64,000 nucleotides of DNA from Mesorhizobium sp. M1C.F.Ca.ET.210.01.1.1 (GCF_004791585.1 NZ_SRUU01000029.1:1-64000), one strand, 5' to 3'; shown: positions 9,241-20,370, numbered from the stretch's first letter. The notes: a model not told the origin generated them from the sequence alone. Numbers and translations are program-made.

Positions 9241-9588
9241 CTACCCAACCGCCTCCTCATAAACCTCCGGCTTGAAGCCAACGAAAATACGGTCGCCGAC
9301 CTCAAGCACCGGCCGCTTGATCATGGTCGGCCTGGCGAGCATCAGCTTCTTCGCCTTCTTCTCGTCGAGCGCTTCCTTGTCCCTGTCCGCCAGCTCGCGG
9401 AACGTGGTGCTCCCCTTGTTGAGCAGTTTTTCCCAGCCGACCTTGCCGACCCAGCCGGCCAGCCTCGCCGCCTCGATCCCTTCGGCCCGGTAATCGTGGA
9501 AGCGGTAGGGGACTTCGCGGCTTTCCAGCCAGACGCGCGCCTTCTTGATCGTGTCGCAGTTGGTGATGCCGTACATGGTGATCGTCAA
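9241..9588 (-). CDS. ArsC/Spx-like thioredoxin-fold protein (YffB type)
   Basis: The 115-residue protein has the ArsC/Spx fold. It begins ITMYGITNCDTIKKA with a single conserved Cys11 and ends with the family motif RPTMIKRPVLE. It lacks the further cysteines of classic arsenate reductases and most resembles the YffB branch, whose members have thiol-related but poorly defined roles. No arsenic-resistance gene is nearby, so arsenate reduction should not be assumed. Confidence 0.85.
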   Translation of the reverse strand: MTITMYGITNCDTIKKARVWLESREVPYRFHDYRAEGIEAARLAGWVGKVGWEKLLNKGSTTFRELADRDKEALDEKKAKKLMLARPTMIKRPVLEVGDRIFVGFKPEVYEEAVG

Positions 9589-9774
9589 TTGGGACCTCGG
9601 GCGAATGGGATTTCGAATCTGGCCGAACCCTAGGCCTGCCCTGCCCGCTTTGCCAGCGGGACTATGTGAAGACGACTTAACGCCCCCAATGGCGGCCGGA
9701 GTATCATCCTGCCGCCATGTCCGATTTTCAAATCATGTAGCGAGAGAAGCGGGATGCCGGACGTCGGTCCAGCC

Positions 9775-10128
9775 TCAATAATAGAAGCGCTCTTCGCTGA
9801 TCTTGCCGTTCGTGACCGTGTAGAGGCCAACCTCGTCCATTTTGACGCGTTCGCCGGTAGACTTGGGCGTCACGTCGAAGGTAAAGCGCAACGCGAACTG
9901 GTCGCCGTTGACATATGGCCCTTCGACAGAGCCGCCGTGAACCTCGTGGTTCGCTTCCCACCATTGGCCCTTCTGCTTCACGGCTTCCTTGCCGTTGCAG
10001 ATGGCCATCGGCCCTTCCATGGCCTCATAGCTGACGATGTCGTCGGCATTGTATTTCGCGGCAGCGCCGTGGCTGTCGCCCTGCTTGAGGAGTTCGGTGA
10101 AATCCTTGGCAATTTCGGCAGTGGTCAT
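9775..10128 (-). CDS. SnoaL-like / NTF2-fold protein
   Basis: The 117-residue product looks like a member of the NTF2/SnoaL superfamily, small cone-shaped folds that serve as enzymes or ligand-binding domains. It starts MTTAEIAKDFTELLKQGD, has GKEAVKQKGQWWEANHEVHG in the middle, and ends in the beta-rich DEVGLYTVTNGKISEERFYY. The ATG at 10128 has a strong GGGAGGAAA site, so the longer upstream frame is rejected. It is monocistronic, and no neighbour suggests its substrate. Confidence 0.72.
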   Translation of the reverse strand: MTTAEIAKDFTELLKQGDSHGAAAKYNADDIVSYEAMEGPMAICNGKEAVKQKGQWWEANHEVHGGSVEGPYVNGDQFALRFTFDVTPKSTGERVKMDEVGLYTVTNGKISEERFYY

Positions 10129-10249
10129 GATTTCCTCCCGGGGGTTGGACAGAGTCCAAATAAGGAGCTTGCCATCAGCCTGCCACCGCCAAACGGCGGG
10201 TACCTGACAAGTCATGTCAGGACTGATGCCGGCACCGAGCGCCGCCCAA

Positions 10250-11226
10250 TCAGTAGCAGCCGCGTTCGATGGCGAGTCGCCGCACCAGCGCCAGCACGCT
10301 GTCGATGGTCGGTGTCGGCTTGCCGGTCAGGCGGCCGAGCTCCTGCACGGCGCTCACCAGCGCGTCGATCTCCATCGGGCGGCCGCGTTCGAGATCCTGC
10401 AGCATCGAGGTCTTGTGCTCGCCGACATCGCCGGCGCCCTTGATGCGCCGGTCAACGGGAATGAGGAAGCGCACGCCGAGGCTTTCGCCGATCGCCTGCG
10501 CCTCCAGCATCATGGCGCGGGCGACAGCGCGTGTCCCCTCGTCTGCCACGATGGCCGCAAGCGTGCTGCCGGTCAGCGCCGAGATCGGGTTGAAGGAGAG
10601 ATTACCCCACAGCTTCACCCAGATCTCCGAGCGTATGTCTTCGCGGACCGGCGCCTGCAGCCCGGCCTTGACCATCTCGCACGCCAGTCCCGCGACGCGC
10701 TCGCTCTTTTCGCCGGAAGGCTCGCCGAGCGAGAAGCGCGTGCCCTCGACATGACGGATCAGGCCGGGGGCATCGACCTCGACGGCCGGATAGACGACGG
10801 AACCGATGACGCGTTGCGGCCCGATAGTTTCCCAGATCCTTCCGTCGGGATCGACCGTGTCGAGCCGTGTGCCCTCGAGCGCGCCACCCGCCTTGTGGAA
10901 GTACCACCAGGGCACGCCGTTCTGCATGGTGACGACGGCCGTCCCCTCGCCCAGCAGCGGTGCGATCTCCGTGAGCGCCGGCGCCAGCGAATGTGCCTTG
11001 AGCGCCAGCACGACATAGTCCTGTTCGCCGAGCTCCTGCGCTCGCGCTGCCGCCCTCACCGGTGCCACCGTTTCCTTGCCGCTCTCGATCAGGCGAAGAC
11101 CGCCGGCCTTGATCGCCTCGAGATGGGCGCCGCGCGCCACGATCGACAGATCGACGTTGCCGGCGATCGCCAGCTTGGCGGCGAGGTAGCCGCCGATAGC
11201 GCCGGCGCCAAAGACCGTGATGCGCA

Positions 11227-11227
<1 letters not shown>
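10250..11227 (-). CDS. 2-dehydropantoate 2-reductase-like oxidoreductase (PanE/ApbA family)
   Basis: The 325-residue protein has an N-terminal Rossmann domain opening MRITVFGAGAIGGYLAAKL. The C-terminal ApbA helical domain shows WVKLWGNLSFNPISALTGS and RPMEIDALVSAV, with the conserved Lys, Asn and Glu of the family. Classical PanE makes pantoate with NADPH. Here the gene is the last of a transporter-GGT-ligase operon and overlaps the ligase gene (TGATG), so it may instead reduce a 2-oxo acid from that pathway. Residues alone do not separate the two roles. Confidence 0.82.
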
Positions 11228-12756
<1,529 letters not shown>

Positions 12757-12806
12757 GGTTCCAGACTATGTTTCGAACGATTGGCCGATGTCCAGCAAAG
12801 GCCTGC

Positions 12807-14393
12807 TCAATATCCGAGCGCCAGGCCGTCCTTGCGCGGATCGGAAGCGCCGGTCAGCGTGCCTTTTTCCCAATCGATCAGCACAGCCTGTCCGCCGCCG
12901 AGCGGATGATCGGGCTCGACGACGCGATGGCCACGGCGACGCAGGCCCTCGACGGCGTCGGGACGCACGCTTCGTTCCGCTTCCACGACATCGTGATTGT
13001 AGAAGACGCGCGCCGCATCCAGCGCCTGTTGCGGGTCCATGCCGAAGTCGATCATGTTGGTCAAAAGATGCACATGTCCGAAGGGCTGGTAGCCGCCGCC
13101 CATGACACCGAACGGCATCACGGCGCGACCGTTCCTGGTCATCATGCCCGGCATGATCGTGTGCATCGGCCGCTTGCCCGGCGCTATTGCGTTGGGGTGC
13201 TTCGCATCGAGGCGGAAGCTCGAGCCGCGGTTCTGCAGCACGACACCGGTCTTGGGGCCGACGACGCCGCTGCCGAAGGAATAATAGGTCGAGTTGATGA
13301 AGCTCACCGCATTCAAGTCGCGGTCGACGACGGTGATGTAGACGGTGTCGCTGCCCGGTAGCTCCAGGCGCGGCAAATCGGTCATGGCGTGCCCCGGGTC
13401 GATCGCGGCGCGCAGTCGGTCGGCATAGGCGGCGGAGAGAAGCGCGTTCACGGGCACGGCGACAAGGTCCTGGTCGGCGATCAGGTTGTCGCGGTCGCGA
13501 TAGGCCAGCCGCCCGGCTTCGATCTCCAGATGCAGGCGCTCGGCACCGTTCGGGTCGAGCGCGCCAAGATCGAAGCCCGAGAGCACGTTCAGCATCAACA
13601 GCGCGGTCAGGCCCTGGTTGTTGGGCGGCATCTGATGAATGTCATGGCCGCGATAGGAGGTGCCGATCGCGGTCCTGTAATCGCCTTTTGTGGCCGCGAA
13701 ATCGTCGAGCGTGTGCAGCCCGCCAAGCACGCGAAGCCGTTCGACAAGGTCTTCAGCGACTTCACCTTGATAGAAGCCGGCGCGGCCCTTTTCGGCGATG
13801 ATGCGCAGCGTCCGCGCCAGTTCCGGCTGGCGATGGACATCGCCGGCCTTCGGCGGCCTGCCGCCCGGCAGGAAGATGCGCGCCCCCACCTCGTCGGCCG
13901 ACAGATCGGTTTCCGGGTCAGCCCAGTCGAAGGCGACCCGGTCGTGCACGACATAGCCGTTCTCGGCGTAGTGGATGGCCGGCGCCAGCGCATCGGCTAT
14001 GCCCTTGCGGCCATGATCCTCCAGCAGCCGGCACCAGGCGTCGACAGCGCCGGGAACGGTCACGGCATGGGCGCCCTGCTTCGGCAGCTCGCTGAAACCC
14101 TTTTCCAGGTACCAGTCGACCGTCGCCGCCTTTGGCGCGCGGCCCGAGCCGTTGAAGGCCAGAACATTGCCGTCACCTTTCGGGCAGTAGAGCACGAAGC
14201 AGTCGCCGCCGATGCCGGTCGATTGCGGCTCGACCACAGCCTGCACGGCCGCCGCGCAGACGGCAGCGTCCATCGCGTTGCCGCCGGAGCGCAGCATCTC
14301 GATCGCGGCAAGTGTGGAAAGCGGGTGCGAGGTCGCGGCCATGGCCTCGGTGGCGCGGACCGGCGAGCGGCCTGGAAACTGGAAATCACGCAT
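12807..14393 (-). CDS. Gamma-glutamyltransferase family protein
   Basis: GGTs are N-terminal-nucleophile enzymes that self-cleave and then hydrolyse or transfer gamma-glutamyl groups. The 528-residue product has the family scaffold: MLRSGGNAMDAAVCAAAVQAV, TGIGGDCFVLY, MPPNNQGLTALLMLNVLSGF, the processing site SDTVYITVVD with likely nucleophile Thr350, and GVVLQNRGSSF. No signal peptide is evident, so it is probably cytoplasmic, as for many GGT-like catabolic enzymes. It follows the permease gene by 21 bp in a PotFGHI-type operon, suggesting that the imported compound or an intermediate carries a gamma-glutamyl amide. Confidence 0.9.
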   Translation of the reverse strand: MRDFQFPGRSPVRATEAMAATSHPLSTLAAIEMLRSGGNAMDAAVCAAAVQAVVEPQSTGIGGDCFVLYCPKGDGNVLAFNGSGRAPKAATVDWYLEKGFSELPKQGAHAVTVPGAVDAWCRLLEDHGRKGIADALAPAIHYAENGYVVHDRVAFDWADPETDLSADEVGARIFLPGGRPPKAGDVHRQPELARTLRIIAEKGRAGFYQGEVAEDLVERLRVLGGLHTLDDFAATKGDYRTAIGTSYRGHDIHQMPPNNQGLTALLMLNVLSGFDLGALDPNGAERLHLEIEAGRLAYRDRDNLIADQDLVAVPVNALLSAAYADRLRAAIDPGHAMTDLPRLELPGSDTVYITVVDRDLNAVSFINSTYYSFGSGVVGPKTGVVLQNRGSSFRLDAKHPNAIAPGKRPMHTIMPGMMTRNGRAVMPFGVMGGGYQPFGHVHLLTNMIDFGMDPQQALDAARVFYNHDVVEAERSVRPDAVEGLRRRGHRVVEPDHPLGGGQAVLIDWEKGTLTGASDPRKDGLALGY

Positions 14394-14414
14394 GCGGTTG
14401 TCGGTATCCCTGTA

Positions 14415-15215
14415 TCAACGTTCGCGGCCGAAAAGCTGGGCGGCGGACAACAAAGCGATCGATAGCACGATCAGGCAAGTCGAAATGGCGGCAATCGTCG
14501 GATCGATCTGGTCGCGCAGCGCATTGAACATGCGGCGCGTCAGCGTCGTGGTCTCGCCGCCCGAGATGAAGAGCGAGACCACCACCTCGTCGAAGGAGGT
14601 GATGAAGGCGAACAGCGCGCCCGACACGATCGAGAAGCGCAGCTGCGGCATGGTCACCTGGAAGAAAGCGGCGAACCGTCCGGCGCCGAGGCTGCGCGCC
14701 ACCATCTCCTGGTTCATGTCGTAGGAGCGCAACCCCGACAGAACGGTGAGCACGACCAGCGGCAAGGCCTGGACAGTGTGGGCGATGACGAGGCCGGTCA
14801 GCGTGTTGTTGAGGCCGATGCGGGCGTAGAGGAAGAAGGTGCCGATGCCGATCAGGATGACCGGGATGATGAGCGAGGCGGTAAGCAGCGCGTTGATGGC
14901 GCCGGTCAGCCTGAGCGTGCCGGCATTTATGGCATAGGCGGCGGCGGTGCCGAGCGGCGTCGCCGCGATCGCCGTCATCACCGCCACCTTCACCGACACG
15001 ATGGTCGCGTCGCGCCATTCGACGGAGCCGAAATAGCTTTCATACCAGCGCAGCGACCATTGCTCGGGCGGGAACTGCAGCAGCGTCGAACCGGAGAAGG
15101 ACATGATGACGATGATCACCGACGGCGCGATCAAAAACAGCATGACGAGGCCGCCCAGCAGATAAAGCCAGAGGCGTTGCCAGTGCGAGATGGGCAGGCT
15201 GTTTTGAGTGCTCAT
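14415..15215 (-). CDS. ABC transporter permease, PotC/PotI type
   Basis: This 266-residue inner-membrane permease has six predicted spans and the type-I ABC import EAA-like loop (MVARSLGAGRFAAFFQVTMP), followed by SFDEVVVSLFI, typical of the PotC/PotI side of spermidine/putrescine-class importers. The ATG at 15215 overlaps the preceding stop in an ATGA and has GGAG 6 nt upstream, indicating translational coupling. It works with the permease, ATPase and binding protein upstream in the same operon. The ligand could be a polyamine, opine or related amine. Confidence 0.9.
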   Translation of the reverse strand: MSTQNSLPISHWQRLWLYLLGGLVMLFLIAPSVIIVIMSFSGSTLLQFPPEQWSLRWYESYFGSVEWRDATIVSVKVAVMTAIAATPLGTAAAYAINAGTLRLTGAINALLTASLIIPVILIGIGTFFLYARIGLNNTLTGLVIAHTVQALPLVVLTVLSGLRSYDMNQEMVARSLGAGRFAAFFQVTMPQLRFSIVSGALFAFITSFDEVVVSLFISGGETTTLTRRMFNALRDQIDPTIAAISTCLIVLSIALLSAAQLFGRER

Positions 15216-16135
15216 CGCCGGCTCCATACGCCGGTGGCGCGCGCGCCGAGCAGCCGCTGGAACAGGCCGAGAAGCGCCAGCGTGACAGCAAGCAGCACGA
15301 CGCCAAGCGCGGCGCCCGCGCCCCAGTTCGAATAGAGGCTGGTCGCCTGCTCCATGCGCATGGCCCACATGATGACCTTGCCGCCGCCCATCAGCGCCGG
15401 GGTGACGAAGAAGCCGAGGCAAAGCACGAACACGATGACCACGCCCGAGGCAAGGCCGGGCAGCGACAGCGGGAAGAAGATCTGCCGGAAGGTGGCAGCG
15501 GGGCTGGCGCCGAGATTCATGCCGGCGCGCAGGCAGTCGACGTCGATGGTCTTCATCGATGCGTAGAGCGGCAGCACCAGGAACGGCAGCATGATGTGGG
15601 TCATGCCGATGACGACGCCGGTGAAATTGTTGGCGAGCGGCAGCGGCTGGCCGATCACGCCGAGATCGATCAGCCAATTGTTGATCAGGCCCTTGCGCTG
15701 CAGGATGACCAGCCAGGCATAGGTGCGCACCAGCACGGAGGTCCAGAACGGCAGGATGACGAAGATCAGGCAGATCGAGGCGGCGCGACGCGGCAGCTGC
15801 GACAGCATATAGGCCAGCGGATAGCCGAACAGCACGCTGGCGCCGGTGACGACAAAGGCGACCTTGAAGGTGGTGACGAAGGTCTTGATATAGGACGCCT
15901 GCTCGAAGAAGCGCGCATAATTGGCGAAGCTGAGCTGACCGGTCTCGTCGAAAAGCGACAGCCAGAACAGCCAGCCGATCGGCACGATGATGACGGCGAA
16001 GACGAGGAACAGCCCGGGCGACACCAGCGCCAGCAGCCCCAGCGCCTGCCGCCGGGCGTCGGCGCGCAGCGCGTCGGCGTTCAGCACGCCATCCGGCTTG
16101 CCGGCATGGTCGAAGCTCGCGGACCCGACGCTCAT
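15212..16135 (-). CDS. ABC transporter permease, PotB/PotH type
   Basis: This is the first permease of the importer (307 residues). It has a cytosolic N-terminus, multiple spans (LLALVSPGLFLVFAVIIVPI) and the EAA-like loop CLRAGMNLGASPAATFRQIF. The motif PFWTSVLVRTYAWLVILQ is characteristic of PotB/PotH. Its ATG at 16135 overlaps the ATPase stop as ATGA, and its own stop overlaps the next permease start the same way. A longer in-frame start at 16276 lies inside the ATPase gene and is rejected. Confidence 0.9.
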   Translation of the reverse strand: MSVGSASFDHAGKPDGVLNADALRADARRQALGLLALVSPGLFLVFAVIIVPIGWLFWLSLFDETGQLSFANYARFFEQASYIKTFVTTFKVAFVVTGASVLFGYPLAYMLSQLPRRAASICLIFVILPFWTSVLVRTYAWLVILQRKGLINNWLIDLGVIGQPLPLANNFTGVVIGMTHIMLPFLVLPLYASMKTIDVDCLRAGMNLGASPAATFRQIFFPLSLPGLASGVVIVFVLCLGFFVTPALMGGGKVIMWAMRMEQATSLYSNWGAGAALGVVLLAVTLALLGLFQRLLGARATGVWSRR

Positions 16136-17220
16136 TGGTCCGCCACCAGCACGACATCCTGCGCATCGATGCCGAGCGTGATCGGCTCTCCCGGCGCCGG
16201 CAACCTCGCCAGCACGTCGGAGCGGCAATAGTCGCGCAGCGTCACCTGCCGGCCGTCCCGCAGCGTCGCATAGCAAATGAAGCTGTCACCCTGATAGATG
16301 ACGTCGCCGACGGTCGCCGGCAGCATGTTGAGGACGCCGGCCTGTTCGCCGTCGGCGACCAGCCGCAGCTTTTCCGGCCGCACCACCATGAGATGCCGGC
16401 CGACGGCCGGTATCGGATCGCTCATGCGCAGTTTCCGGTCCTCATGCCAGACGCTGCCATTGCGGCACTCGACCGGAATGAAATTGGATTCGCCGATGAA
16501 GCCGGCGACGAATTTCGTCTTCGGCCTTGCGTAGAGGGCCTCGGGCTGGTCGATCTGCTCGATGCGGCCGGCATTCATGACCGCGATGCGGTCCGACATG
16601 GTGATCGCCTCGCGCTGGTCGTGCGTGACATAGACCGTCGTCATGCCGAGCCGGCGATGGAGATTGCGCAATTCGATCTGCATATGCTCGCGCAGCCCCT
16701 TGTCGAGCGCCGACAGCGGCTCGTCCATCAAGACGATGCGCGGCTCGAAGACGATGGCGCGGGCCAGGGCGACGCGCTGGCGCTGGCCGCCGGAAAGCTG
16801 GTCGACCCGGCGCTCTCCCAGCCCTTGCAGGCGCACGAGGTCGAGGGCCTTTTCCACGCGCTCTCTGGTGTCGGCAGCAGAAACACGCCGCTGCTTCAGC
16901 GGAAAGGCAACGTTGTGGAAGACGTTCATATGGGGAAAGAGCGCATAGTTCTGGAACACCATGCCGATGTTGCGCTGGTGCGGCGGCATGGTGATGATCT
17001 CCTCGCCACCGACCTTGATTGAGCCGGCATTGGCTCGCACGAACCCCGCCAGGATCATCAGCAGCGTCGTCTTTCCCGATCCCGACGGCCCGAGCAGCGT
17101 CAGGAATTCTCCGGCCGCGACATCGAGGCTGAGATCGCTCAAGATGGAGACAGCGCCGAAGCGTTTCTCGATGCCGTGAATGCCGATGGGAAGCGCGGAT
17201 GGCGCAAGAGACAAGAGCAT
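16132..17220 (-). CDS. ABC transporter ATP-binding protein, PotA/PotG type
   Basis: The 362-residue cytoplasmic ATPase has Walker A (LLGPSGSGKTTLLMIL), the Q-loop in GMVFQNYALFPHMNVFHNVA, the signature LSGGQRQRVALARA, Walker B (IVLMDEPLSALD) and the switch histidine in TVYVTHDQREA. A C-terminal TOBE domain (FIPVECRNG, MVVRPEKLRL) is typical of PotA. Start 17220 is chosen because GGAG lies upstream and the product then aligns with the family N-terminus. The upstream frame to 17268 is unlikely. Confidence 0.92.
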   Translation of the reverse strand: MLLSLAPSALPIGIHGIEKRFGAVSILSDLSLDVAAGEFLTLLGPSGSGKTTLLMILAGFVRANAGSIKVGGEEIITMPPHQRNIGMVFQNYALFPHMNVFHNVAFPLKQRRVSAADTRERVEKALDLVRLQGLGERRVDQLSGGQRQRVALARAIVFEPRIVLMDEPLSALDKGLREHMQIELRNLHRRLGMTTVYVTHDQREAITMSDRIAVMNAGRIEQIDQPEALYARPKTKFVAGFIGESNFIPVECRNGSVWHEDRKLRMSDPIPAVGRHLMVVRPEKLRLVADGEQAGVLNMLPATVGDVIYQGDSFICYATLRDGRQVTLRDYCRSDVLARLPAPGEPITLGIDAQDVVLVADQ

Positions 17221-17292
17221 CTCCTTCAACTCCGGATCATTGTAGCGGAACGGAACGGAGCGGCGCACCCTCGCGCCGCCCCGGCGCAGTCG

Positions 17293-18333
17293 CTATTGCT
17301 GGATCAGGTTGTTGAACTTCTCGGTCGCCTCGACGAGGGTGTCGCGCCAGAATTCGGGATCCTGCAGCACCTGCTTTTTGACGTTCCCGGGCGAGGAGTT
17401 GATGTCCTTGATCCGCTCCTGTGGGATCTTGCCGGTCTCGAAGGCCTTCTCGTTGGCCGGGCCGTTGTCGACGTAGAGCGGCAGGTTGGCCTGGAGGTCT
17501 GGGCTGACGAACTTGGCCAGCGCCTTCATGGCAAGGTCCTTATTCTTCGAACCCTTCGGGATGACCATGCAGTCGGCCGTCAGCACGCCCTGGTCGAAGG
17601 AGAAGCTCACGGGCGCGCCTTCCTTCTTCAAGGTGCCGGCGCGGCCGTTCCAGATGCTGGCCATGTCGACCTCGCCGTCCTTGACAAGTTGCATGGCCTG
17701 CGCACCGGAAGTCCACCAGGCGTCGATATGCCCCTTGACCTTGTCGACGGATTGCAGCGCGCCGTCGATGTCGACCGGATAGACCTTGTCGATCGGGAGC
17801 CCCTTGGCGAGCGCGGCGACGCTCAGCGTCTCCGTCGCCTGGCTGCCGGAGAGCGCGCGGCGGCCCGGAAACTTCTCGACATCCCAGAAATCGGCCCAGG
17901 TCTTCGGTCCCTTGTCGCCGAAAACGTCGGTCCGGTAGATCAGCACCACGGAGGTGTAGGAGATGCCGACCCAGTCGTCATGGACGAGCTTCGGGTTGAT
18001 GCCGCTCTTGTCGATGACGCTGTAATCGAGTTTCTCGAACAGGCCTTCCTTGGAGCCGCGCGCGCATTCGTCGGCGCCGAGCTCCGTGATGTCCCATTTG
18101 ACGGCGTTGCCGGTGACCTGCAGGCGCACGTCGTCGAGGCCGTTGGTCGTGTCCTGCTTGATGGTTATGCCGAGTTCCTTGGCCGTCGGATCGAAGAAGG
18201 CCTTGGTCTCCGCATCCTGATAGGTGCCGCCCCATGAGGCGACAGTGATGGTGTCGGCAGCCGATGCCGGAACGGCGACCGAGGCCAGCAGGCCCGCGAC
18301 GGCCAGTCCGTAAATGCAAAGTCTCTTCGTCAT
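17293..18333 (-). CDS. ABC transporter substrate-binding protein, PotD/PotF-like
   Basis: The 346-residue periplasmic protein has a signal peptide cleaved near AVPASAADT, followed by ITVASWGGTYQDAE, typical of family-1 binding proteins for polyamine- and opine-class ligands. It is the first gene of the operon running down to the reductase gene. It is divergent from a GntR regulator across about 230 bp that contain a TTGTATACAA palindrome. The exact ligand is unknown. Confidence 0.9.
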   Translation of the reverse strand: MTKRLCIYGLAVAGLLASVAVPASAADTITVASWGGTYQDAETKAFFDPTAKELGITIKQDTTNGLDDVRLQVTGNAVKWDITELGADECARGSKEGLFEKLDYSVIDKSGINPKLVHDDWVGISYTSVVLIYRTDVFGDKGPKTWADFWDVEKFPGRRALSGSQATETLSVAALAKGLPIDKVYPVDIDGALQSVDKVKGHIDAWWTSGAQAMQLVKDGEVDMASIWNGRAGTLKKEGAPVSFSFDQGVLTADCMVIPKGSKNKDLAMKALAKFVSPDLQANLPLYVDNGPANEKAFETGKIPQERIKDINSSPGNVKKQVLQDPEFWRDTLVEATEKFNNLIQQ

Positions 18334-18382
18334 TTTCGCTTCTCCAACCGTGTTCCCATTATAGTTGATTTGGTATGCGAAT

Positions 18383-18392
18383 TTGTATACAA
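18383..18392. promoter_or_regulatory. Candidate GntR (FCD) operator TTGTATACAA
   Basis: A perfect 10-bp palindrome sits 50 bp upstream of the binding-protein start and in front of the divergent GntR gene. AT-rich TTGTxxACAA palindromes are typical FadR/FCD-GntR sites. A weaker similar block (TTGGTATGCGA) begins about 13 bp away. Its role as operator is inferred from position and form. Confidence 0.55.
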
Positions 18393-18566
18393 TTTTGAGT
18401 GTAATTCGGCGGGAGCCGATGTCAACATAGATGATCGGTCTTTTTGGCTACCGGAGAAACTGAGCGCATTTTCGGAGGTGACTTCTTCTCGAATCGGCCC
18501 AGTTTCAAGCAGGAGCTAAAAGGCACTAGATTGCGAATCCGTGACAGGCCGTTGGAGGCGGGACGC

Positions 18567-19268
18567 TTGAGCAAGGAACGGAAAAACACGCTGCGCGACT
18601 CGGTATTCGAGAAGCTGAAGGCGATGATCATCACCGGCCAGATTCCGCCGGGCGGCCGCGTGACGGAAAACGAAATCGCCGAGCGCCTGAAGGTGAGCCG
18701 CACGCCGGTGCGCGAGGCCTTCAACCGGCTCGAACGCGACGGCTTGGTCATCGGCCGGCCGCGCCAGGGCTATATCGTAGCCGAGTTCAACCTGACCATG
18801 TTCCGCGAAGCCTTCGATATCCGCGAGCTCCTCGATGGGCGCGCGACCGAGCTGGCGGCGGCCAACGCCACCCCCGCCGACAAGGCGCGGCTGCGCGAGA
18901 TGCTCGCCGAATGTGAACGCCTGGCGGCGATCCCCGACCGCAGCACACGGGAGAAATTCGAGGAATTGCAGGTCGGCATCGACCTGCATCGGGTGATCGC
19001 CGAAATGAGCGGCAACGAGATGCTCCACGGCATGCTCGGCGGCATCCTCGACAAATGCCAGCAATATGTGTGGACGGAGCTTCTGTGGCTGGACGAGTGG
19101 AAGCTCACCCGCGAGGAGCATACCGGGATCGTCGACGCGATCTGCGACGGTGATGTCGCTTTGGCCGGCGAGCGCGCCCGCGCGCATGTGCGCGGCTCGC
19201 GCGAGAACATCCTGCGCCTGCTGCAGGCCAAATCCGACTACCAGGGATTCTTCGCCAAGGCGTCGTGA
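18567..19268 (+). CDS. GntR-family regulator, FadR/FCD type
   Basis: The 233-residue product has a winged HTH (LRDSVFEKLKAMIITGQIPPG, VTENEIAERLKVSRTPVREA) and a C-terminal FCD effector domain with metal-site residues (FDIRELLDGRATELA, DLHRVIAEMSGN, EEHTGIVDAICDGD). It probably represses or activates the divergent operon. No ATG fits. A TTG at 18567 with GGAGG 8 nt upstream is the best start. TTGs at 18552 and 18444 are in frame but give atypical N-terminal extensions. Confidence 0.88.
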   Translation: MSKERKNTLRDSVFEKLKAMIITGQIPPGGRVTENEIAERLKVSRTPVREAFNRLERDGLVIGRPRQGYIVAEFNLTMFREAFDIRELLDGRATELAAANATPADKARLREMLAECERLAAIPDRSTREKFEELQVGIDLHRVIAEMSGNEMLHGMLGGILDKCQQYVWTELLWLDEWKLTREEHTGIVDAICDGDVALAGERARAHVRGSRENILRLLQAKSDYQGFFAKAS

Positions 19269-19284
19269 CCGGTCCTTTGGCGGG

Positions 19285-20370
19285 TCAGTTCGAAAGCACA
19301 GGGCAGTTGGCGCCGCGCCGCAGACTGACATGCGCTACATCGCCGACGCTGAATTGAGAACCGTCGGCGCGGCGCGGGGCATCGATGACGATGGCGGTCC
19401 CCTGCCCGAGCTCAGCGTGAAGGCGCAGCGTCCGGCCGTGAAAGACGACGCCGCTCACCCTGGCCGGCGCAGTGCCGTCGGCGGCCTCGGCGGCTGCCAG
19501 CAGATCCTCCGGCCGCACGCCGATGGTGCGCGTGTCGCCGGCGGCCGGTGTTTCGCCGGTGTCGGAGACCGCCTCCAGCGGCAGCTCGCCCGCGGCGAAG
19601 CGCAGGCGCTCGCCGTCACGACCGACAAAGCGTGACTGCAGGAGATTCATCGTGCCGATGAAGGAGGCGACGAAGCGCGTGGCGGGGCGGTCGTAGAGTG
19701 TTGCCGGCGCCGCGATCTGCTCGATGCGGCCCTTGTTCATGACGACAATGCGGTCGGAGATCGACAGCGCCTCGGTCTGGTCATGGGTGACCATGACGAA
19801 GGTGGTGCCGAGGCGGGCTTGCAGCCTTTTCAGTTCGACCTGCATCTGCTCGCGCAGATGCGCATCGAGCGCCGAGAGCGGCTCGTCGAGAAGAAGCACG
19901 CGCGGCTCGCAGACGATGGCGCGGGCGAGCGCGACGCGCTGGCGCTGGCCACCGGACAGCTCGGAGATGCGGGCGCGGAGCTTGTCGGCGAGCCCGACCA
20001 TGTCGAGCGCTTCGCCGACGCGACGCGCCTGCTCGGCGCCGGTGAGTTTGCGCAACGACAGGCCAAAGCCGACATTGGCAGCGACGTCCATATGCGGGAA
20101 CAGCGCATAGTCCTGGAAGACGGTGTTGACCGGGCGGTCGAAGGGCCTCAAGCCGGTGATGTCGCGGCCCTCCAGCAGCACATTGCCGCTGGTCGGGCTC
20201 TCGAAGCCGGCGATGACGCGCAGGCTCGTCGTCTTGCCGCAGCCGGACGGTCCGAGCAGGGTCAGGAACTCGCCCGGCGCGATGTCGAGATCGACGGCAT
20301 CAAGACCGACGATGCCACCGGGAAAGACCTTCGAGACTTTCTCAAGACGAACGAGCGCATCAGGCGCCAT
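19285..20370 (-). CDS. ABC transporter ATP-binding protein, PotA type (second system)
   Basis: The 361-residue ATPase has Walker A (LLGPSGCGKTTSLRVIAG), the Q-loop segment NTVFQDYALFPHMDVAANV, signature LSGGQRQRVALARA, Walker B (VLLLDEPLSALDAH), the H-loop TFVMVTHDQTEAL and a C-terminal TOBE region (GVRPEDLLAA). The ATG at 20370 has GAGG upstream and lies inside the end of the XRE-cupin gene (11-bp overlap), so the two are translationally coupled. It powers the permeases at 22244-23949. Confidence 0.92.
   Translation of the reverse strand: MAPDALVRLEKVSKVFPGGIVGLDAVDLDIAPGEFLTLLGPSGCGKTTSLRVIAGFESPTSGNVLLEGRDITGLRPFDRPVNTVFQDYALFPHMDVAANVGFGLSLRKLTGAEQARRVGEALDMVGLADKLRARISELSGGQRQRVALARAIVCEPRVLLLDEPLSALDAHLREQMQVELKRLQARLGTTFVMVTHDQTEALSISDRIVVMNKGRIEQIAAPATLYDRPATRFVASFIGTMNLLQSRFVGRDGERLRFAAGELPLEAVSDTGETPAAGDTRTIGVRPEDLLAAAEAADGTAPARVSGVVFHGRTLRLHAELGQGTAIVIDAPRRADGSQFSVGDVAHVSLRRGANCPVLSN

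Noticed and set aside
9241..9588. Arsenate reductase function for the ArsC-like protein
   Set aside because: Only one conserved Cys, no ars genes nearby, and the sequence fits the YffB branch better.
9640..9665. Hairpin CCCGCT/AGCGGG as a terminator near the ArsC-like gene
   Set aside because: It is short, has no T-tract on either strand and lies upstream of the gene.
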